28,445 nt of DNA from a virus. Below, in pieces: positions 1 through 7,896 of the stretch. The notes under the pieces were generated by a model that was given only the letters and a program-made list of their open reading frames with translations, did not search any database and was not told the origin of the DNA. The DNA lies in the IMG/VR virus record IMGVR_UViG_3300021961_000465, positions 1 through 28,445 of that record. The stretch is one strand, 5' to 3'. How positions within the stretch are numbered: the first letter of the stretch is position 1; every line of letters starts with the position of its first letter. Both the position numbers and the translations under genes were made by a program.

Positions 1-8
1 AGAAAGTA

Positions 9-503
9 TTGTCAGAAATAGCACTGTATCACGGCACTATTGATATGCCAAAGTATTGGGATATTGATAGAGAAAAATTAGCGCAAGATATTTTAACATC
101 AAATTTATTTAATAAAGAATTTCCATTCTCTAGAACTTGGGACATGTTGAATACCTACATGAGAGATCATGTTAATTTAGAATATGGTTTTTCATTAATT
201 AATAAAAAGACATGGGGAAATTTTTATAAACCAAGAGAAGCATCGCTTCCTTTATTACAAGTAGATAAAGTTGATTTAAGAAATTCACCTGACTTTGTAT
301 TTTTATATGGAGTTAAACTTGCTAAAGATTCTTGTTTTGTCAGAATACATTTTGATGATAATAGAAGAGCAGGAAGAAGTTGGGATATACCTTTAAACAA
401 TAATCAGTTTATTATGTTTCCAGCAACTCAAATGTATTACATATCTTCCAATACCAGCGATCAATTAAACTTTATACAAACCATTACTTATGAATTTATC
501 TAA
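9..503 (+). CDS. Small phage protein of unknown function, probably beta-rich; start uncertain
   Basis: About 164 residues if read from a TTG at position 9. The frame is open to the left edge of the window, so the true start may lie outside it; the first in-window ATG is at 45. I do not recognise a family. The C-terminal third alternates short hydrophobic strands (residues about 93-164), which would fit a jelly-roll fold like that of its neighbours, but there is no clear HxD...H iron triad. The stop overlaps the next gene, a 2OG oxygenase, by 14 bases, so the two are probably translated together. A diverged oxygenase-like fold is possible but only inferred. Confidence 0.6.
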   Translation: MSEIALYHGTIDMPKYWDIDREKLAQDILTSNLFNKEFPFSRTWDMLNTYMRDHVNLEYGFSLINKKTWGNFYKPREASLPLLQVDKVDLRNSPDFVFLYGVKLAKDSCFVRIHFDDNRRAGRSWDIPLNNNQFIMFPATQMYYISSNTSDQLNFIQTITYEFI

Positions 504-1122
504 TTATTATTGGGCTTTTAAATCAGCTTTACCACCAAGATTATGTGATGACATTATTAAATATGCTTTAGCTAAACCAGAAGCTATGGCCAGAACAGGT
601 GGATATGGGGATAGAGAATTAAAACAAGATGAAGTATTGAATATGCAACGAAAAAGAAAATCAGATTTAGTATGGTTAAATGATACTTGGATATATAAAG
701 AAATACATCCTTATGTTCATCAAGCCAATAAAAATGCAGGGTGGAATTTTGATTGGATACGATCTGAATCCTGTCAATTTACTAAATATAAATTAAATCA
801 ATATTATGATTGGCACTGTGATAGTTGGGATAAACCTTATGACAAACCAGGTAGTCCTGAACACGGTATGATTAGAAAGCTTTCTGTGACCTGTCAATTA
901 ACAGACGGTTCAGAATATACAGGTGGTGAGTTACAATTTGATACTAGATCTTATGATCCTCATATGAGGGACGAAGATAAACATGTTATCACTTCCAAAG
1001 AAATATTACCTAAAGGCTCGATAGTAGTATTTCCTTCTTTTGTGTGGCATCGGGTTCAACCAGTAACGAGAGGAACTAGATATTCATTGGTGATATGGAA
1101 CCTTGGATATCCATTTAAATAA
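490..1122 (+). CDS. 2OG-Fe(II) dioxygenase, prolyl-4-hydroxylase type
   Basis: A 210-residue protein with the metal and cosubstrate signature of Fe(II)/2-oxoglutarate dioxygenases. The HxD motif is H109-C-D111 (in YYDWHCDSW), the distal histidine is H187 (in FVWHRVQP), and the 2OG-binding arginine is R197, ten residues later. The segment GGELQF (145-150) and the strand GSIVVFPS before H187 also match the PKHD/P4H pattern. Such enzymes hydroxylate proteins, nucleobases or small molecules; the substrate here cannot be read from sequence. It starts inside the end of the previous gene and is followed two bases later by a second oxygenase. Confidence 0.9.
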   Translation: MNLSNYYWAFKSALPPRLCDDIIKYALAKPEAMARTGGYGDRELKQDEVLNMQRKRKSDLVWLNDTWIYKEIHPYVHQANKNAGWNFDWIRSESCQFTKYKLNQYYDWHCDSWDKPYDKPGSPEHGMIRKLSVTCQLTDGSEYTGGELQFDTRSYDPHMRDEDKHVITSKEILPKGSIVVFPSFVWHRVQPVTRGTRYSLVIWNLGYPFK

Positions 1123-1124
1123 AT

Positions 1125-1754
1125 ATGCAAATATTAGAATATTTTAAAACTCCAATATGGTTAGAAGAGAAACCAGAGTTTATAAAATCATTAAACAAAG
1201 CAAGTGATCCTTATATTAAGGAAGCAAGAAAAAGAAATAAAGATCATATTAAAAAACATGGTGACTTTGGAATCGCACATCATTCTACACCATTAACCGT
1301 AGATACAAAATTTAAAGACTTTCATAATTATGTAGGTCAAAAGTGTTGGGAATTTTTAGATTGGCAAGGATTTGATATGCAACAATATCAAACTTTCTAT
1401 GAACAAAGTTGGGTACAAGAATTTGCATCCAAAGGTGGTGGACATCATTCCGCGCACATTCATTGGAATACTCATGTCAATGCATTTTATTTTTTAAAAT
1501 GTGGTGAAGAGACTTCTTATCCTATTTTTCATGAACCGCGAACAGGTGCTAGAACAACAAAATTAAAAATGAAACCTGGTAATGGTGTCTTTCATGGGAC
1601 AGAATTGATTCACTTCAAACCAAAACCAGGGACACTCATTATATTTCCAGGGTACATGGAACATGAATATGCAGTCGATTATGGAAAAAAACCATTTAGG
1701 TTTATTCATATCTGTATATCTGCAGTATTAAAGGAGATGGCTAAAAATGTCTAA
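1125..1754 (+). CDS. Putative 2OG-Fe(II) oxygenase, phage TIGR02466-like type
   Basis: A 209-residue protein resembling the phage family of putative 2OG-Fe(II) oxygenases annotated as TIGR02466. Landmarks are the His-rich stretch HSAHIHWNTHVNAFYF (H111, H113, N115, H117), a product-side strand GTLIIFPGYMEH with distal H180, and R192 in RFIHICISA. The usual HxD aspartate is replaced by Asn or His in this motif, as I recall for the family, so iron binding is likely but less certain than for the flanking genes. It sits in a run of oxygenase genes and overlaps the next start by eight bases. Confidence 0.75.
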   Translation: MQILEYFKTPIWLEEKPEFIKSLNKASDPYIKEARKRNKDHIKKHGDFGIAHHSTPLTVDTKFKDFHNYVGQKCWEFLDWQGFDMQQYQTFYEQSWVQEFASKGGGHHSAHIHWNTHVNAFYFLKCGEETSYPIFHEPRTGARTTKLKMKPGNGVFHGTELIHFKPKPGTLIIFPGYMEHEYAVDYGKKPFRFIHICISAVLKEMAKNV

Positions 1755-2382
1755 AAAGTACAATTTTAAAAAAGACAACTTTTGTGTCATTGAATCAGCT
1801 ATTTCTAATGACTTAGCTACTTTCTTATATAATTATTTTTCTATGCAAAAACAGGTATATGATACTTGTATTAAAGAAAGATACATTTCCCCTTTTGAAA
1901 CTATGATTGGTTATTATGAAGGTCAAGATGAACAGATTCCTCATACCTATTCTCAATATGCTAATATGGCTTTTGAGACTTTGTTATTAAAACTTCAACC
2001 TGTTATGGAAAAAACAACAGGATTAAAGTTAACCCCTAATTATACCTATGCAAGAATTTATAAACCAGGTGATATATTAAAACGTCACAAGGATAGATTC
2101 TCTTGTGAGATATCTACTACATTAAATCTTGGTGGAGATAAATGGCCTATCTTTATAGAACCTTCTGGAAAAGAAGGAATGAAAGGTGTGTCTGTAAATT
2201 TAAAACCAGGAGATATGTTAGTGTATAGAGGTAATATACTAGAGCATTGGAGAGAACCGTTTAAAGGTAAAGACTGTGCTCAAGTATTTCTGCATTATAA
2301 CAACACTAAAACCAAAGGTTCTAAAGAAAACCTATTTGATAGAAGACCTCATTTAGGACTTCCATCTTGGTTTAAACGTTGA
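1747..2382 (+). CDS. 2OG-Fe(II) oxygenase superfamily protein
   Basis: A 211-residue protein. HxD is H114-K-D116 (YKPGDILKRHKDRFSC), preceded by the conserved strand YARIYKPGD. The distal histidine is H167 (LEHWREPF) after the strand KPGDMLVYRG. The usual arginine about ten residues after the distal His is not obvious; K174 lies in about the right place. An AAGGAGATGG ribosome-binding site lies at about 1731-1740. It is the last gene of the oxygenase cluster and is followed by the palindrome and hairpin at 2383-2434, which probably separate this module from the structural genes. Family assignment is firm; the substrate is unknown. Confidence 0.85.
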   Translation: MSKKYNFKKDNFCVIESAISNDLATFLYNYFSMQKQVYDTCIKERYISPFETMIGYYEGQDEQIPHTYSQYANMAFETLLLKLQPVMEKTTGLKLTPNYTYARIYKPGDILKRHKDRFSCEISTTLNLGGDKWPIFIEPSGKEGMKGVSVNLKPGDMLVYRGNILEHWREPFKGKDCAQVFLHYNNTKTKGSKENLFDRRPHLGLPSWFKR

Positions 2383-2434
2383 TATAGTACTATAAACGAG
2401 CCAGAACACCACCCATACCACCGTTCTGGCTCGT
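2383..2434 (+). promoter_or_regulatory. 12-bp palindrome plus perfect 12-bp hairpin between modules
   Basis: Directly after the oxygenase stop codon lies the perfect palindrome TATAGTACTATA (2383-2394). It is followed by a perfect inverted repeat, ACGAGCCAGAAC (2396-2407) and GTTCTGGCTCGT (2423-2434), around a 15-base loop rich in ACC. The RNA stem would be very stable for this AT-rich genome. No T-run follows, so it is not a standard intrinsic terminator; an mRNA 3'-end stabiliser, processing site or protein-binding site is equally possible. The ribosome-binding site of the next gene begins four bases after the stem. Confidence 0.75.
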
Positions 2435-2449
2435 GTATAGGAGATATTA

Positions 2450-3280
2450 ATGTTTTTTGGCGGCACATCATTTGCAGCAGCACCTTTTGCAGATCCAGGA
2501 TTTAATCCTAATGCATTAGCTATTTTAACTGGTTCTAGAATTAATGAATCAACAGGAACAGTTACTACTGTTGGTAAAGCATTAATATTGCCTACTGGAA
2601 ACAGATTAAATTTCACGATCGGTAATGTAGTCATCGCGGTCAACAAAACAGTAGAAGTTACTGGTACTGCCTTTGATATTGGATCGGGGACCGTGGCTAT
2701 TACAGCAGGAGCTACTACTGCATTAACAGGAAACTTATTTAACTTTACTACAGGAACTGTTAACGTAGCAGATGTTGTAGGAGTTAGTGGTAATAGAATT
2801 GATGTAGATACAGGAACGGTATCTATTGTTGCTGATGCAATTATTGCATTAACAGGAAACAGAATTGATCTATCTACAGGAATCGTTAAAGTAGCAGATG
2901 TTGTAGGAGTTACTGGTAATAGAATTAATCAAAGCAATGGAACTGTTGCAGTAACAGCTGGTGCTGTAGTATTACCAAATGGAACTAGAGTAGAATTAGA
3001 TACAGGAACTGTTACGATTACAGGAACTGCAAATGTTTCTGTCACTGGTAATAAAGTAGATTTAACAATTGGTAATGTAACTGCTAAAGCTAATGCTACA
3101 GTTATTGTTACTACTAATAGACAAAACTTATCTATAGGAACAGTTACTATTTTAGCTAATGCAACTGTATTACCTACAGGAAATGAATTTGAAGTAGGAA
3201 CTTCAAGAGTAAATATAAAACAATGGAATGGTATTGTACCTGGTGTAGATCAGATATGGACCAGAATCCATACACCATAG
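2450..3280 (+). CDS. Repeat-rich virion protein, beta-solenoid-like, long paralog
   Basis: A 276-residue protein made almost entirely of about eleven repeats of 20-23 residues. The repeat theme is LTGNRIDLSTGTVxVxAxA, with conserved G-N, T-G-T/N-V and alternating hydrophobics, which suggests one beta-coil per repeat. The ends differ from the repeats: an N-terminal FFGGTSFAAAPFADPG cap and a C-terminal W-N-x-I-x-P-x-V-D-Q-I-W cap. Both caps recur in the next gene, so the two are paralogs with different repeat numbers. Position at the head of the tail-gene block suggests a virion or fibre component; this is inference. An AGGAGA ribosome-binding site lies seven to twelve bases upstream. Confidence 0.75.
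   Translation: MFFGGTSFAAAPFADPGFNPNALAILTGSRINESTGTVTTVGKALILPTGNRLNFTIGNVVIAVNKTVEVTGTAFDIGSGTVAITAGATTALTGNLFNFTTGTVNVADVVGVSGNRIDVDTGTVSIVADAIIALTGNRIDLSTGIVKVADVVGVTGNRINQSNGTVAVTAGAVVLPNGTRVELDTGTVTITGTANVSVTGNKVDLTIGNVTAKANATVIVTTNRQNLSIGTVTILANATVLPTGNEFEVGTSRVNIKQWNGIVPGVDQIWTRIHTP
2720..2971 (+). repeat. 126-bp tandem duplication inside the solenoid gene
   Basis: Two adjacent 126-bp units (about 2720-2845 and 2846-2971) are nearly alike over long stretches. GCATTAACAGGAAAC occurs at 2720-2734 and 2846-2860. A 36-base stretch at 2765-2800 recurs at 2891-2926 with a single mismatch. The unit corresponds to 42 residues, that is two protein repeats, so the gene has apparently grown by in-frame duplication of a two-coil unit. 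Confidence 0.85.
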
Positions 3281-3288
3281 GATATTAA

Positions 3289-3606
3289 ATGTTATTTGGC
3301 GCAACTACTTTTGCTCAGTCACCTTTTGCTTCACCAGGCGGTGTAAGTGTTCAAGTTGTATTAAATGGCGTACAAATGAACTTTGCCATTGGCAATGTTA
3401 CTATACAAGGTAAATCTCTTGTATTACCTACAGGCCAAAGAGTTGATTTAGCAACAGGAAATGTACAAGTAGTTCTAGGGCAAACAGTATTAGTAACTGG
3501 TAAGGAATTAGCTCTTGCAACTAACCCTGTTTATGTGGTAAACTGGAACCCGATTCCGCCAAACGTGAATCAAATATGGATCCCGATAGATCCAGAAAAT
3601 CCGTAG
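3289..3606 (+). CDS. Repeat-rich virion protein, short paralog
   Basis: A 105-residue short version of the preceding protein. The N-terminal cap LFGATTFAQSPFASPG matches FFGGTSFAAAPFADPG, and the C-terminal cap WNPIPPNVNQIWIPI matches WNGIVPGVDQIWTRI. Only about three solenoid-type repeats lie between them (theme LPTGQRVDLATGNVQV). The upstream stop codon and Shine-Dalgarno are fused (TAGGAT), which suggests coupled translation with the long paralog. A role as an alternative or companion structural subunit is inferred from synteny; no enzymatic motif is visible. Confidence 0.75.
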   Translation: MLFGATTFAQSPFASPGGVSVQVVLNGVQMNFAIGNVTIQGKSLVLPTGQRVDLATGNVQVVLGQTVLVTGKELALATNPVYVVNWNPIPPNVNQIWIPIDPENP

Positions 3607-3613
3607 GAGAAAT

Positions 3614-4333
3614 ATGGCATCGACTTATTCGAATGATTTAAAATTAGAACTTATAACTACTGGTGAAAAATCAGGAACATGGGGAACTATTACTAACACC
3701 AATTTACAACAATTAGAACAAGCGGTATCAGGATATATAGCAGTAGATGTAGCATCTTCTGATGTTGCATTAGCTTTATCGAATGGAGCTGTATCTAATG
3801 GTAAGAATTTTTACTTTAAACTAACAGGAACATTAACTGGAAATAGAAATGTGACTATGCCTGATTCTGCAGAACGAGTATTTGTCGTAGAAGACGCAAC
3901 TTCTAGATCTGCTTCTAATTATACTTTAACTATTAAAACTGTATCAGGAACAGGAATTACATTACCTATTGCTTCTACTAACTTAGTATATTCTGATGGA
4001 ACTAACATCAGTTTAGGTTTAAGAAAAAAAGGTTACTTTACTCCTTCTGCAACTTATACAGCAGTCAATGGAGATCAAATTTTAGTAGATACTTCAGGAG
4101 GAGGAATTGGAGCTCCTGTAACTATTAATTTACCTGCATCACCATCGGTTGGTGATGAAGTTCATTTTATTGATAGTGGATCCAATTTAGCTTCTAACAA
4201 TTTAACGATTGGTAGAAATAGTTCTAATATTTTAGGATCAGCTTCTGATCTAGTAGTTTCAACAAACGCAGTTGCGTTTACACTAGTATATGTCAATGCG
4301 ACCAGAGGCTGGGCATATAAAGATAATGTATAG
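3614..4333 (+). CDS. Virion structural protein, tail-fibre-like
   Basis: A 239-residue protein with an N-terminal segment containing LITTGEKSGTWGTITNTN (residues about 13-30), a motif I associate with tail or fibre proteins of marine podoviruses and myoviruses. The rest is Ser/Thr/Gly/Asn-rich, with short alternating beta strands and no cysteines, typical of fibrous phage proteins. The start follows a fused stop/ribosome-binding site (TAGGAG), and the gene ends in another one (TAGGAGG) that serves the next gene. Exact position in the virion is not determinable from sequence. Confidence 0.75.
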   Translation: MASTYSNDLKLELITTGEKSGTWGTITNTNLQQLEQAVSGYIAVDVASSDVALALSNGAVSNGKNFYFKLTGTLTGNRNVTMPDSAERVFVVEDATSRSASNYTLTIKTVSGTGITLPIASTNLVYSDGTNISLGLRKKGYFTPSATYTAVNGDQILVDTSGGGIGAPVTINLPASPSVGDEVHFIDSGSNLASNNLTIGRNSSNILGSASDLVVSTNAVAFTLVYVNATRGWAYKDNV

Positions 4334-4341
4334 GAGGTTAC

Positions 4342-6267
4342 ATGCCTCTCCAACAAGTTAAGTTTGCACCAGGAATAGACAAACAAAATACAACCGTAGG
4401 TGCTCAAGGTCGTTGGGTAGATTCAGATAACGTACGATTTAGATATGGCTTACCTGAAAAAGTGTCAGGTTGGTCTTCTTTAATTACAGATACTTTAGTA
4501 GGAGTTGTTCGTAAACAACATGCATTCGTAGATATATCTGGAAATAGATATGTTGCTTTAGGTTCAGATAAATTTTTAATTATTTATTTTGAAGGACAAT
4601 TATACGACATCACACCTATTAGAACAACTTTATCTTCAGCAACCATTGCAACAACAAATACTTCCGCTGTTTGTGAAATTACCACAGGAACCTCTCATGG
4701 TTTAATTGCAGGGGATATTGTTTTACTAGAGAATGTAACTTTACCTGGTGGAACAGGTTATTCTGATTCTGATTTTGAAGGCAAGTTATTTCAAGTAACT
4801 GGTGTTTCATCTACTACTGTATTTACTATTACACAATCCACAGCGGCAACCGCAACTGTATCTACGGGTGGAAGTATTGATGTTAAACCTTATGAGAACG
4901 TAGGCCCTGCAGAACAATCGTATGGTTATGGTTGGGGAACCGATACATGGGGAGCAGGAGGATGGGGAGAAGCTTCTTCAGCACAAGATGTTATTCTAGA
5001 ACCAGGTCTTTGGTCATTAGATAATTTTGGACAAGTATTAGTAGCAACGATTGCTAATGGAAAAACATTTACTTGGAATGCTGGAGCAGTAAATCCACTT
5101 ACTGTTCGCGCTTCTACTTCCACTTCAGGTTTTTCTACATCAGCAAATCCAACAGCATCTAGACTTACTTTAGTATCTCCTACGACTCGTCACTTATGTC
5201 ATTTTGGAACTGAAACAGTTATTGGAGATAGTGATACTCAAGATGATATGTTTATTCGTTTTTCTGATATTGAAAATATTAACGACTACACACAAACAGC
5301 CATCAACGCTGCAGGAAGTTTTAGATTGCAAGACGGAACGCGGATCGTGGGTGCATTAAAAGCAAAAGAAACCATTCTAGTTTGGACCGATAATGCTTTA
5401 TACACTATGAAATATATTGGCGCTCCTTATACCTTTGGATTTGAACAAGTAGGAACCAACTGTGGTTTAATTGGTAAAAATGCAGTGATAGAAATAGACG
5501 GAGCTGCTTATTGGATGAGTAACAATGGATTCTTTCTATTTGATGGTACAGTTAAATCTATGCCATGTTCAGTAGAAGATTATGTATATGATCAATTAGA
5601 TACTACCAAAGGTCAACAAATTTATGCAGGGATTGATAACTTACATACAGAAGTAATTTGGTATTATACATCTACTTCTTCTGATTTTAATGACCAATAT
5701 GTAATTTATAATTATGGAGAAACTGCGATCGCAGGAGGGAATCCAGTTTGGTATACAGGGACCGAAGCTAGAACTTCATGGATTGATGCAGTAGTTTATC
5801 CTAATCCTTTTGCAACTAAATATAATAGTTCAGCAAATGGAACTTTTCCTGTGGTTGTAGGTCAAGATGGTTTAGGACAAACCACTTATTTTGAACATCA
5901 TGTAGGAACAGATCAAGTAAATCCAGATGGAACTACTACTGCTATTACTTCTACATTAACTTCTTTTGATTTTGATTTAAAAATAGATGGAACTGATGGT
6001 GAGATATTTTTAGCTATGAGACGATTTATTCCTGATTTTAAAAATTTACAAGGAAGTATACAAATGACATTAGCGGTAAAACGTTACCCATCGCAAACAA
6101 GTACGGATACTGCTTTAAGTCCTTTTACTATTACCACTTCTACTACAAAAGTAGATACTAGAGCAAGAGGTCGTTATGCAAATATAAATATTCAAAATAC
6201 AAATATAAGTGAGGACTGGAGATTTGGTACACTTAATTTAGATTTACAACCAGATGGTAGAAGATAA
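4342..6267 (+). CDS. Large virion structural protein, tail-associated
   Basis: A 641-residue protein beginning with a segment that includes FAPGIDKQNT and RWVDSDNVRFRYGLPEKVSGW (its core is DNVRFRYGLPEKVSGW). I recognise this opening as common in marine phage structural proteins and reminiscent of tail or DNA-stabilisation proteins. The body has repeated Gly/Thr/Ser-rich beta segments and aromatic patches such as YGYGWGTDTWGAGGWGEA (about 193-210), which fits a beta-propeller or other beta-rich tail component. It has a strong TAGGAGG ribosome-binding site, and its stop overlaps the next gene by TAATG. The precise homolog (tail tube, hub or P22 gp10-like stabiliser) is uncertain. Confidence 0.75.
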   Translation: MPLQQVKFAPGIDKQNTTVGAQGRWVDSDNVRFRYGLPEKVSGWSSLITDTLVGVVRKQHAFVDISGNRYVALGSDKFLIIYFEGQLYDITPIRTTLSSATIATTNTSAVCEITTGTSHGLIAGDIVLLENVTLPGGTGYSDSDFEGKLFQVTGVSSTTVFTITQSTAATATVSTGGSIDVKPYENVGPAEQSYGYGWGTDTWGAGGWGEASSAQDVILEPGLWSLDNFGQVLVATIANGKTFTWNAGAVNPLTVRASTSTSGFSTSANPTASRLTLVSPTTRHLCHFGTETVIGDSDTQDDMFIRFSDIENINDYTQTAINAAGSFRLQDGTRIVGALKAKETILVWTDNALYTMKYIGAPYTFGFEQVGTNCGLIGKNAVIEIDGAAYWMSNNGFFLFDGTVKSMPCSVEDYVYDQLDTTKGQQIYAGIDNLHTEVIWYYTSTSSDFNDQYVIYNYGETAIAGGNPVWYTGTEARTSWIDAVVYPNPFATKYNSSANGTFPVVVGQDGLGQTTYFEHHVGTDQVNPDGTTTAITSTLTSFDFDLKIDGTDGEIFLAMRRFIPDFKNLQGSIQMTLAVKRYPSQTSTDTALSPFTITTSTTKVDTRARGRYANINIQNTNISEDWRFGTLNLDLQPDGRR

Positions 6268-6446
6268 TGACAAAGATTAACGTAAGAATACCAGAACCAA
6301 AAGTAGAATATGATGTCTCTAACCAAAAACAAATTAACAGATCTATTTCTTCTGTTATTGAACAATTAAATTCTACTTATTTAAATGAACTTAAACAAGA
6401 AACAGAACGATTTACTTGGTTTAGTATGTCAGGAGGAAATTGTTAA
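6267..6446 (+). CDS. Small 59-residue protein in the tail operon
   Basis: A 59-residue protein that starts at an ATG overlapping the previous stop (TAATG) and ends at 6444-6446, where the next start again overlaps (TAATG). It is predicted mostly helical, with a charged middle (residues about 18-47) and a C-terminal ERFTWFSMSGGNC. The coupled overlaps at both ends and the lack of any alternative gene in this 180-base gap make it real. I do not recognise a function; small tail-assembly or connector proteins would fit the position, but this is only context. Confidence 0.75.
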   Translation: MTKINVRIPEPKVEYDVSNQKQINRSISSVIEQLNSTYLNELKQETERFTWFSMSGGNC

Positions 6447-7219
6447 TGTCTTGTAATAATGTCAATCCAATAACAGGTGGAAGTACAGTTGATGACATTC
6501 CATTTTATTTAGCTGTACAGCAAGGTAAAGTTCCTGGTTATTCTATGGTTAATAAGTTTGGATATAATAGTTCTATTGGTTCAGGTTCTTTTGAAACTAT
6601 TTGGGAAACAGGAGACGACTATCCTTGGCAATCTACAGCTGTTACTGTTGATGTAGTAAGCGATGATGTTAATGACGATGTAGCAGGAACTGGTGCTAGA
6701 ACTTTAAGAATACAAGGTCTAGATGGTTCTTATAATTTAGCTGAAGAAACTGTTGATATGGATGGAACAACTACAGTTACAACTACACAAACTTTTTTAA
6801 GAGTATTTAGAATGTCTGTTGAGACTGCGGGAACATCTGGAAATAATGTTGGAAATATATCTGTAACTTATACAGGTGGATCTGATGTTGCTGCAACTAT
6901 AACTGCTGGTAATGGACAAACTTTAATGTGTTTATATACCATACCTGCAGGTTATACTGGTTATTTATTATCAATAGATGTATCATCTGGTAAAGATCAA
7001 GAAATGGATTTTAAATTTATACAACGAGATAATAGTATTGCTAACGCAGCATTTCAAACAAAACAATTTTTAAATGTTAGAGGTGGACAGACAACTGTTA
7101 TCTTTAATGCAATCAATGTAATACCTCAAAAGGCAGATATATATGTTTCTGGAAAGGCAAGTTCTACCTCTTCTGCTTCTGCTTCATTTGATTTATTATT
7201 AGTACAGGATGGATATTAA
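6446..7219 (+). CDS. Virion structural protein, beta-rich
   Basis: A 257-residue protein. I place the start at ATG 6446 rather than the TTG at 6440. The AGGAGG at 6431-6436 is nine bases from the ATG but only three from the TTG, and the ATG overlaps the preceding stop. The sequence is Gly/Thr/Ser-rich with many short strands and a Ser/Ala-rich stretch near the end (GKASSTSSASASFDLLL). No enzymatic motif is seen. Position between tail genes and the TAATG coupling to the next gene indicate a virion component, possibly a fibre or head-tail decoration protein. Confidence 0.75.
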   Translation: MSCNNVNPITGGSTVDDIPFYLAVQQGKVPGYSMVNKFGYNSSIGSGSFETIWETGDDYPWQSTAVTVDVVSDDVNDDVAGTGARTLRIQGLDGSYNLAEETVDMDGTTTVTTTQTFLRVFRMSVETAGTSGNNVGNISVTYTGGSDVAATITAGNGQTLMCLYTIPAGYTGYLLSIDVSSGKDQEMDFKFIQRDNSIANAAFQTKQFLNVRGGQTTVIFNAINVIPQKADIYVSGKASSTSSASASFDLLLVQDGY

Positions 7220-7545
7220 TGGCAAATATATATAAAAATACATTCTATGATCCATCTGTTACCACAGCAGTGACTGTGTATACAGTGCCAAGTGACTCAC
7301 GTGCCATTGTTCAAAATATACAAATTACAAATGCGTCTGGTGGAAAAATAGTTAAAGTACATATAACTGATTCATCAGCAAGTACAGATTATCAAATAGC
7401 TTATGCAAGTATTACAGGCGCTACCATATGTAACTTGGCTAAAGGGCCTGTAGTATTAGAAGAAAACGATGTATTAAAGATTGAATCTTCTGATACAACT
7501 GGTATAAGTGGTATTGTATCAATATTAGAAATAAATAGAGATTAG
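7219..7545 (+). CDS. Small beta-rich virion protein
   Basis: A 108-residue protein, start overlapping the previous stop (TAATG). The pattern of strands (TAVTVYTVPSDSRAIVQNIQITN, then VVLEENDVLKIES) resembles small phage proteins that add a beta-sandwich to the virion surface; the pattern is clear, the identity is not. It ends with TAG inside TAGGAGG, which is also the ribosome-binding site of the next gene. No catalytic residues stand out. Confidence 0.7.
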   Translation: MANIYKNTFYDPSVTTAVTVYTVPSDSRAIVQNIQITNASGGKIVKVHITDSSASTDYQIAYASITGATICNLAKGPVVLEENDVLKIESSDTTGISGIVSILEINRD

Positions 7546-7552
7546 GAGGAAT

Positions 7553-7801
7553 ATGCCATTTATAGAAGAAGGTGATGTAGCTTATACCATGATCAACGGT
7601 AAAAAAGTACCAGTGGTTAAATGCGAAACAGAAGTAGTTTTAAGAAATACAGTTACCAATACAGAATATAATTCAGACGCGGAAGCCGAAGCGGACATCG
7701 CGGACCCAAATACAGCTACTCAAAAAGAACATGTAGTAAGGTCTGTCAAGATAAAAGTGGCTGCAATGCCACCTTTAGGGGCTTCTTCTAAAGAATTGTA
7801 A
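7553..7801 (+). CDS. Small acidic protein of unknown function, tail operon end
   Basis: An 82-residue protein rich in Asp, Glu and Val. It is preceded by a strong TAGGAGG ribosome-binding site. The middle (NSDAEAEADIADP) uses an unusual run of GC-rich codons (7678-7710) compared with the AT-rich surroundings. I do not recognise a family. It is the last gene before the 95-base gap at 7802-7896 and probably the last gene of the tail block. Confidence 0.65.
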   Translation: MPFIEEGDVAYTMINGKKVPVVKCETEVVLRNTVTNTEYNSDAEAEADIADPNTATQKEHVVRSVKIKVAAMPPLGASSKEL

Positions 7802-7802
7802 T

Positions 7803-7832
7803 GTTGACTGTTTGGTTAAAAACAAGTAAATT
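7803..7832 (+). promoter_or_regulatory. Possible sigma70-type promoter before the internal-protein genes
   Basis: In the only sizeable gap of the structural region, TTGACT (7804-7809) lies 17 bases before TAAATT (7827-7832), five and four of six matches to the bacterial consensus. A second AT-rich hexamer, TATGAT (7832-7837), is too far (22 bases) from the -35. The gap separates tail genes from internal virion protein genes, so a promoter would be sensible, but the match is modest. Confidence 0.4.
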
Positions 7833-7896
7833 ATGATATTCTGGCTTAAATCAAGAGTAGCCAACTTGCTTTTCATAATATAAAATAGGAAAACAC

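Noticed and set aside
2450-3280. Regularly spaced repeats that could suggest a CRISPR array
   Set aside because: The repeats are in frame, degenerate and translate to a periodic protein. There are no identical repeats with unique spacers.
5725-5738. GCGATCGC octamer, the cyanobacterial HIP1 repeat
   Set aside because: I noticed only a single clear copy, so no cyanobacterial HIP1 pattern and no evidence for a cyanobacterial host.
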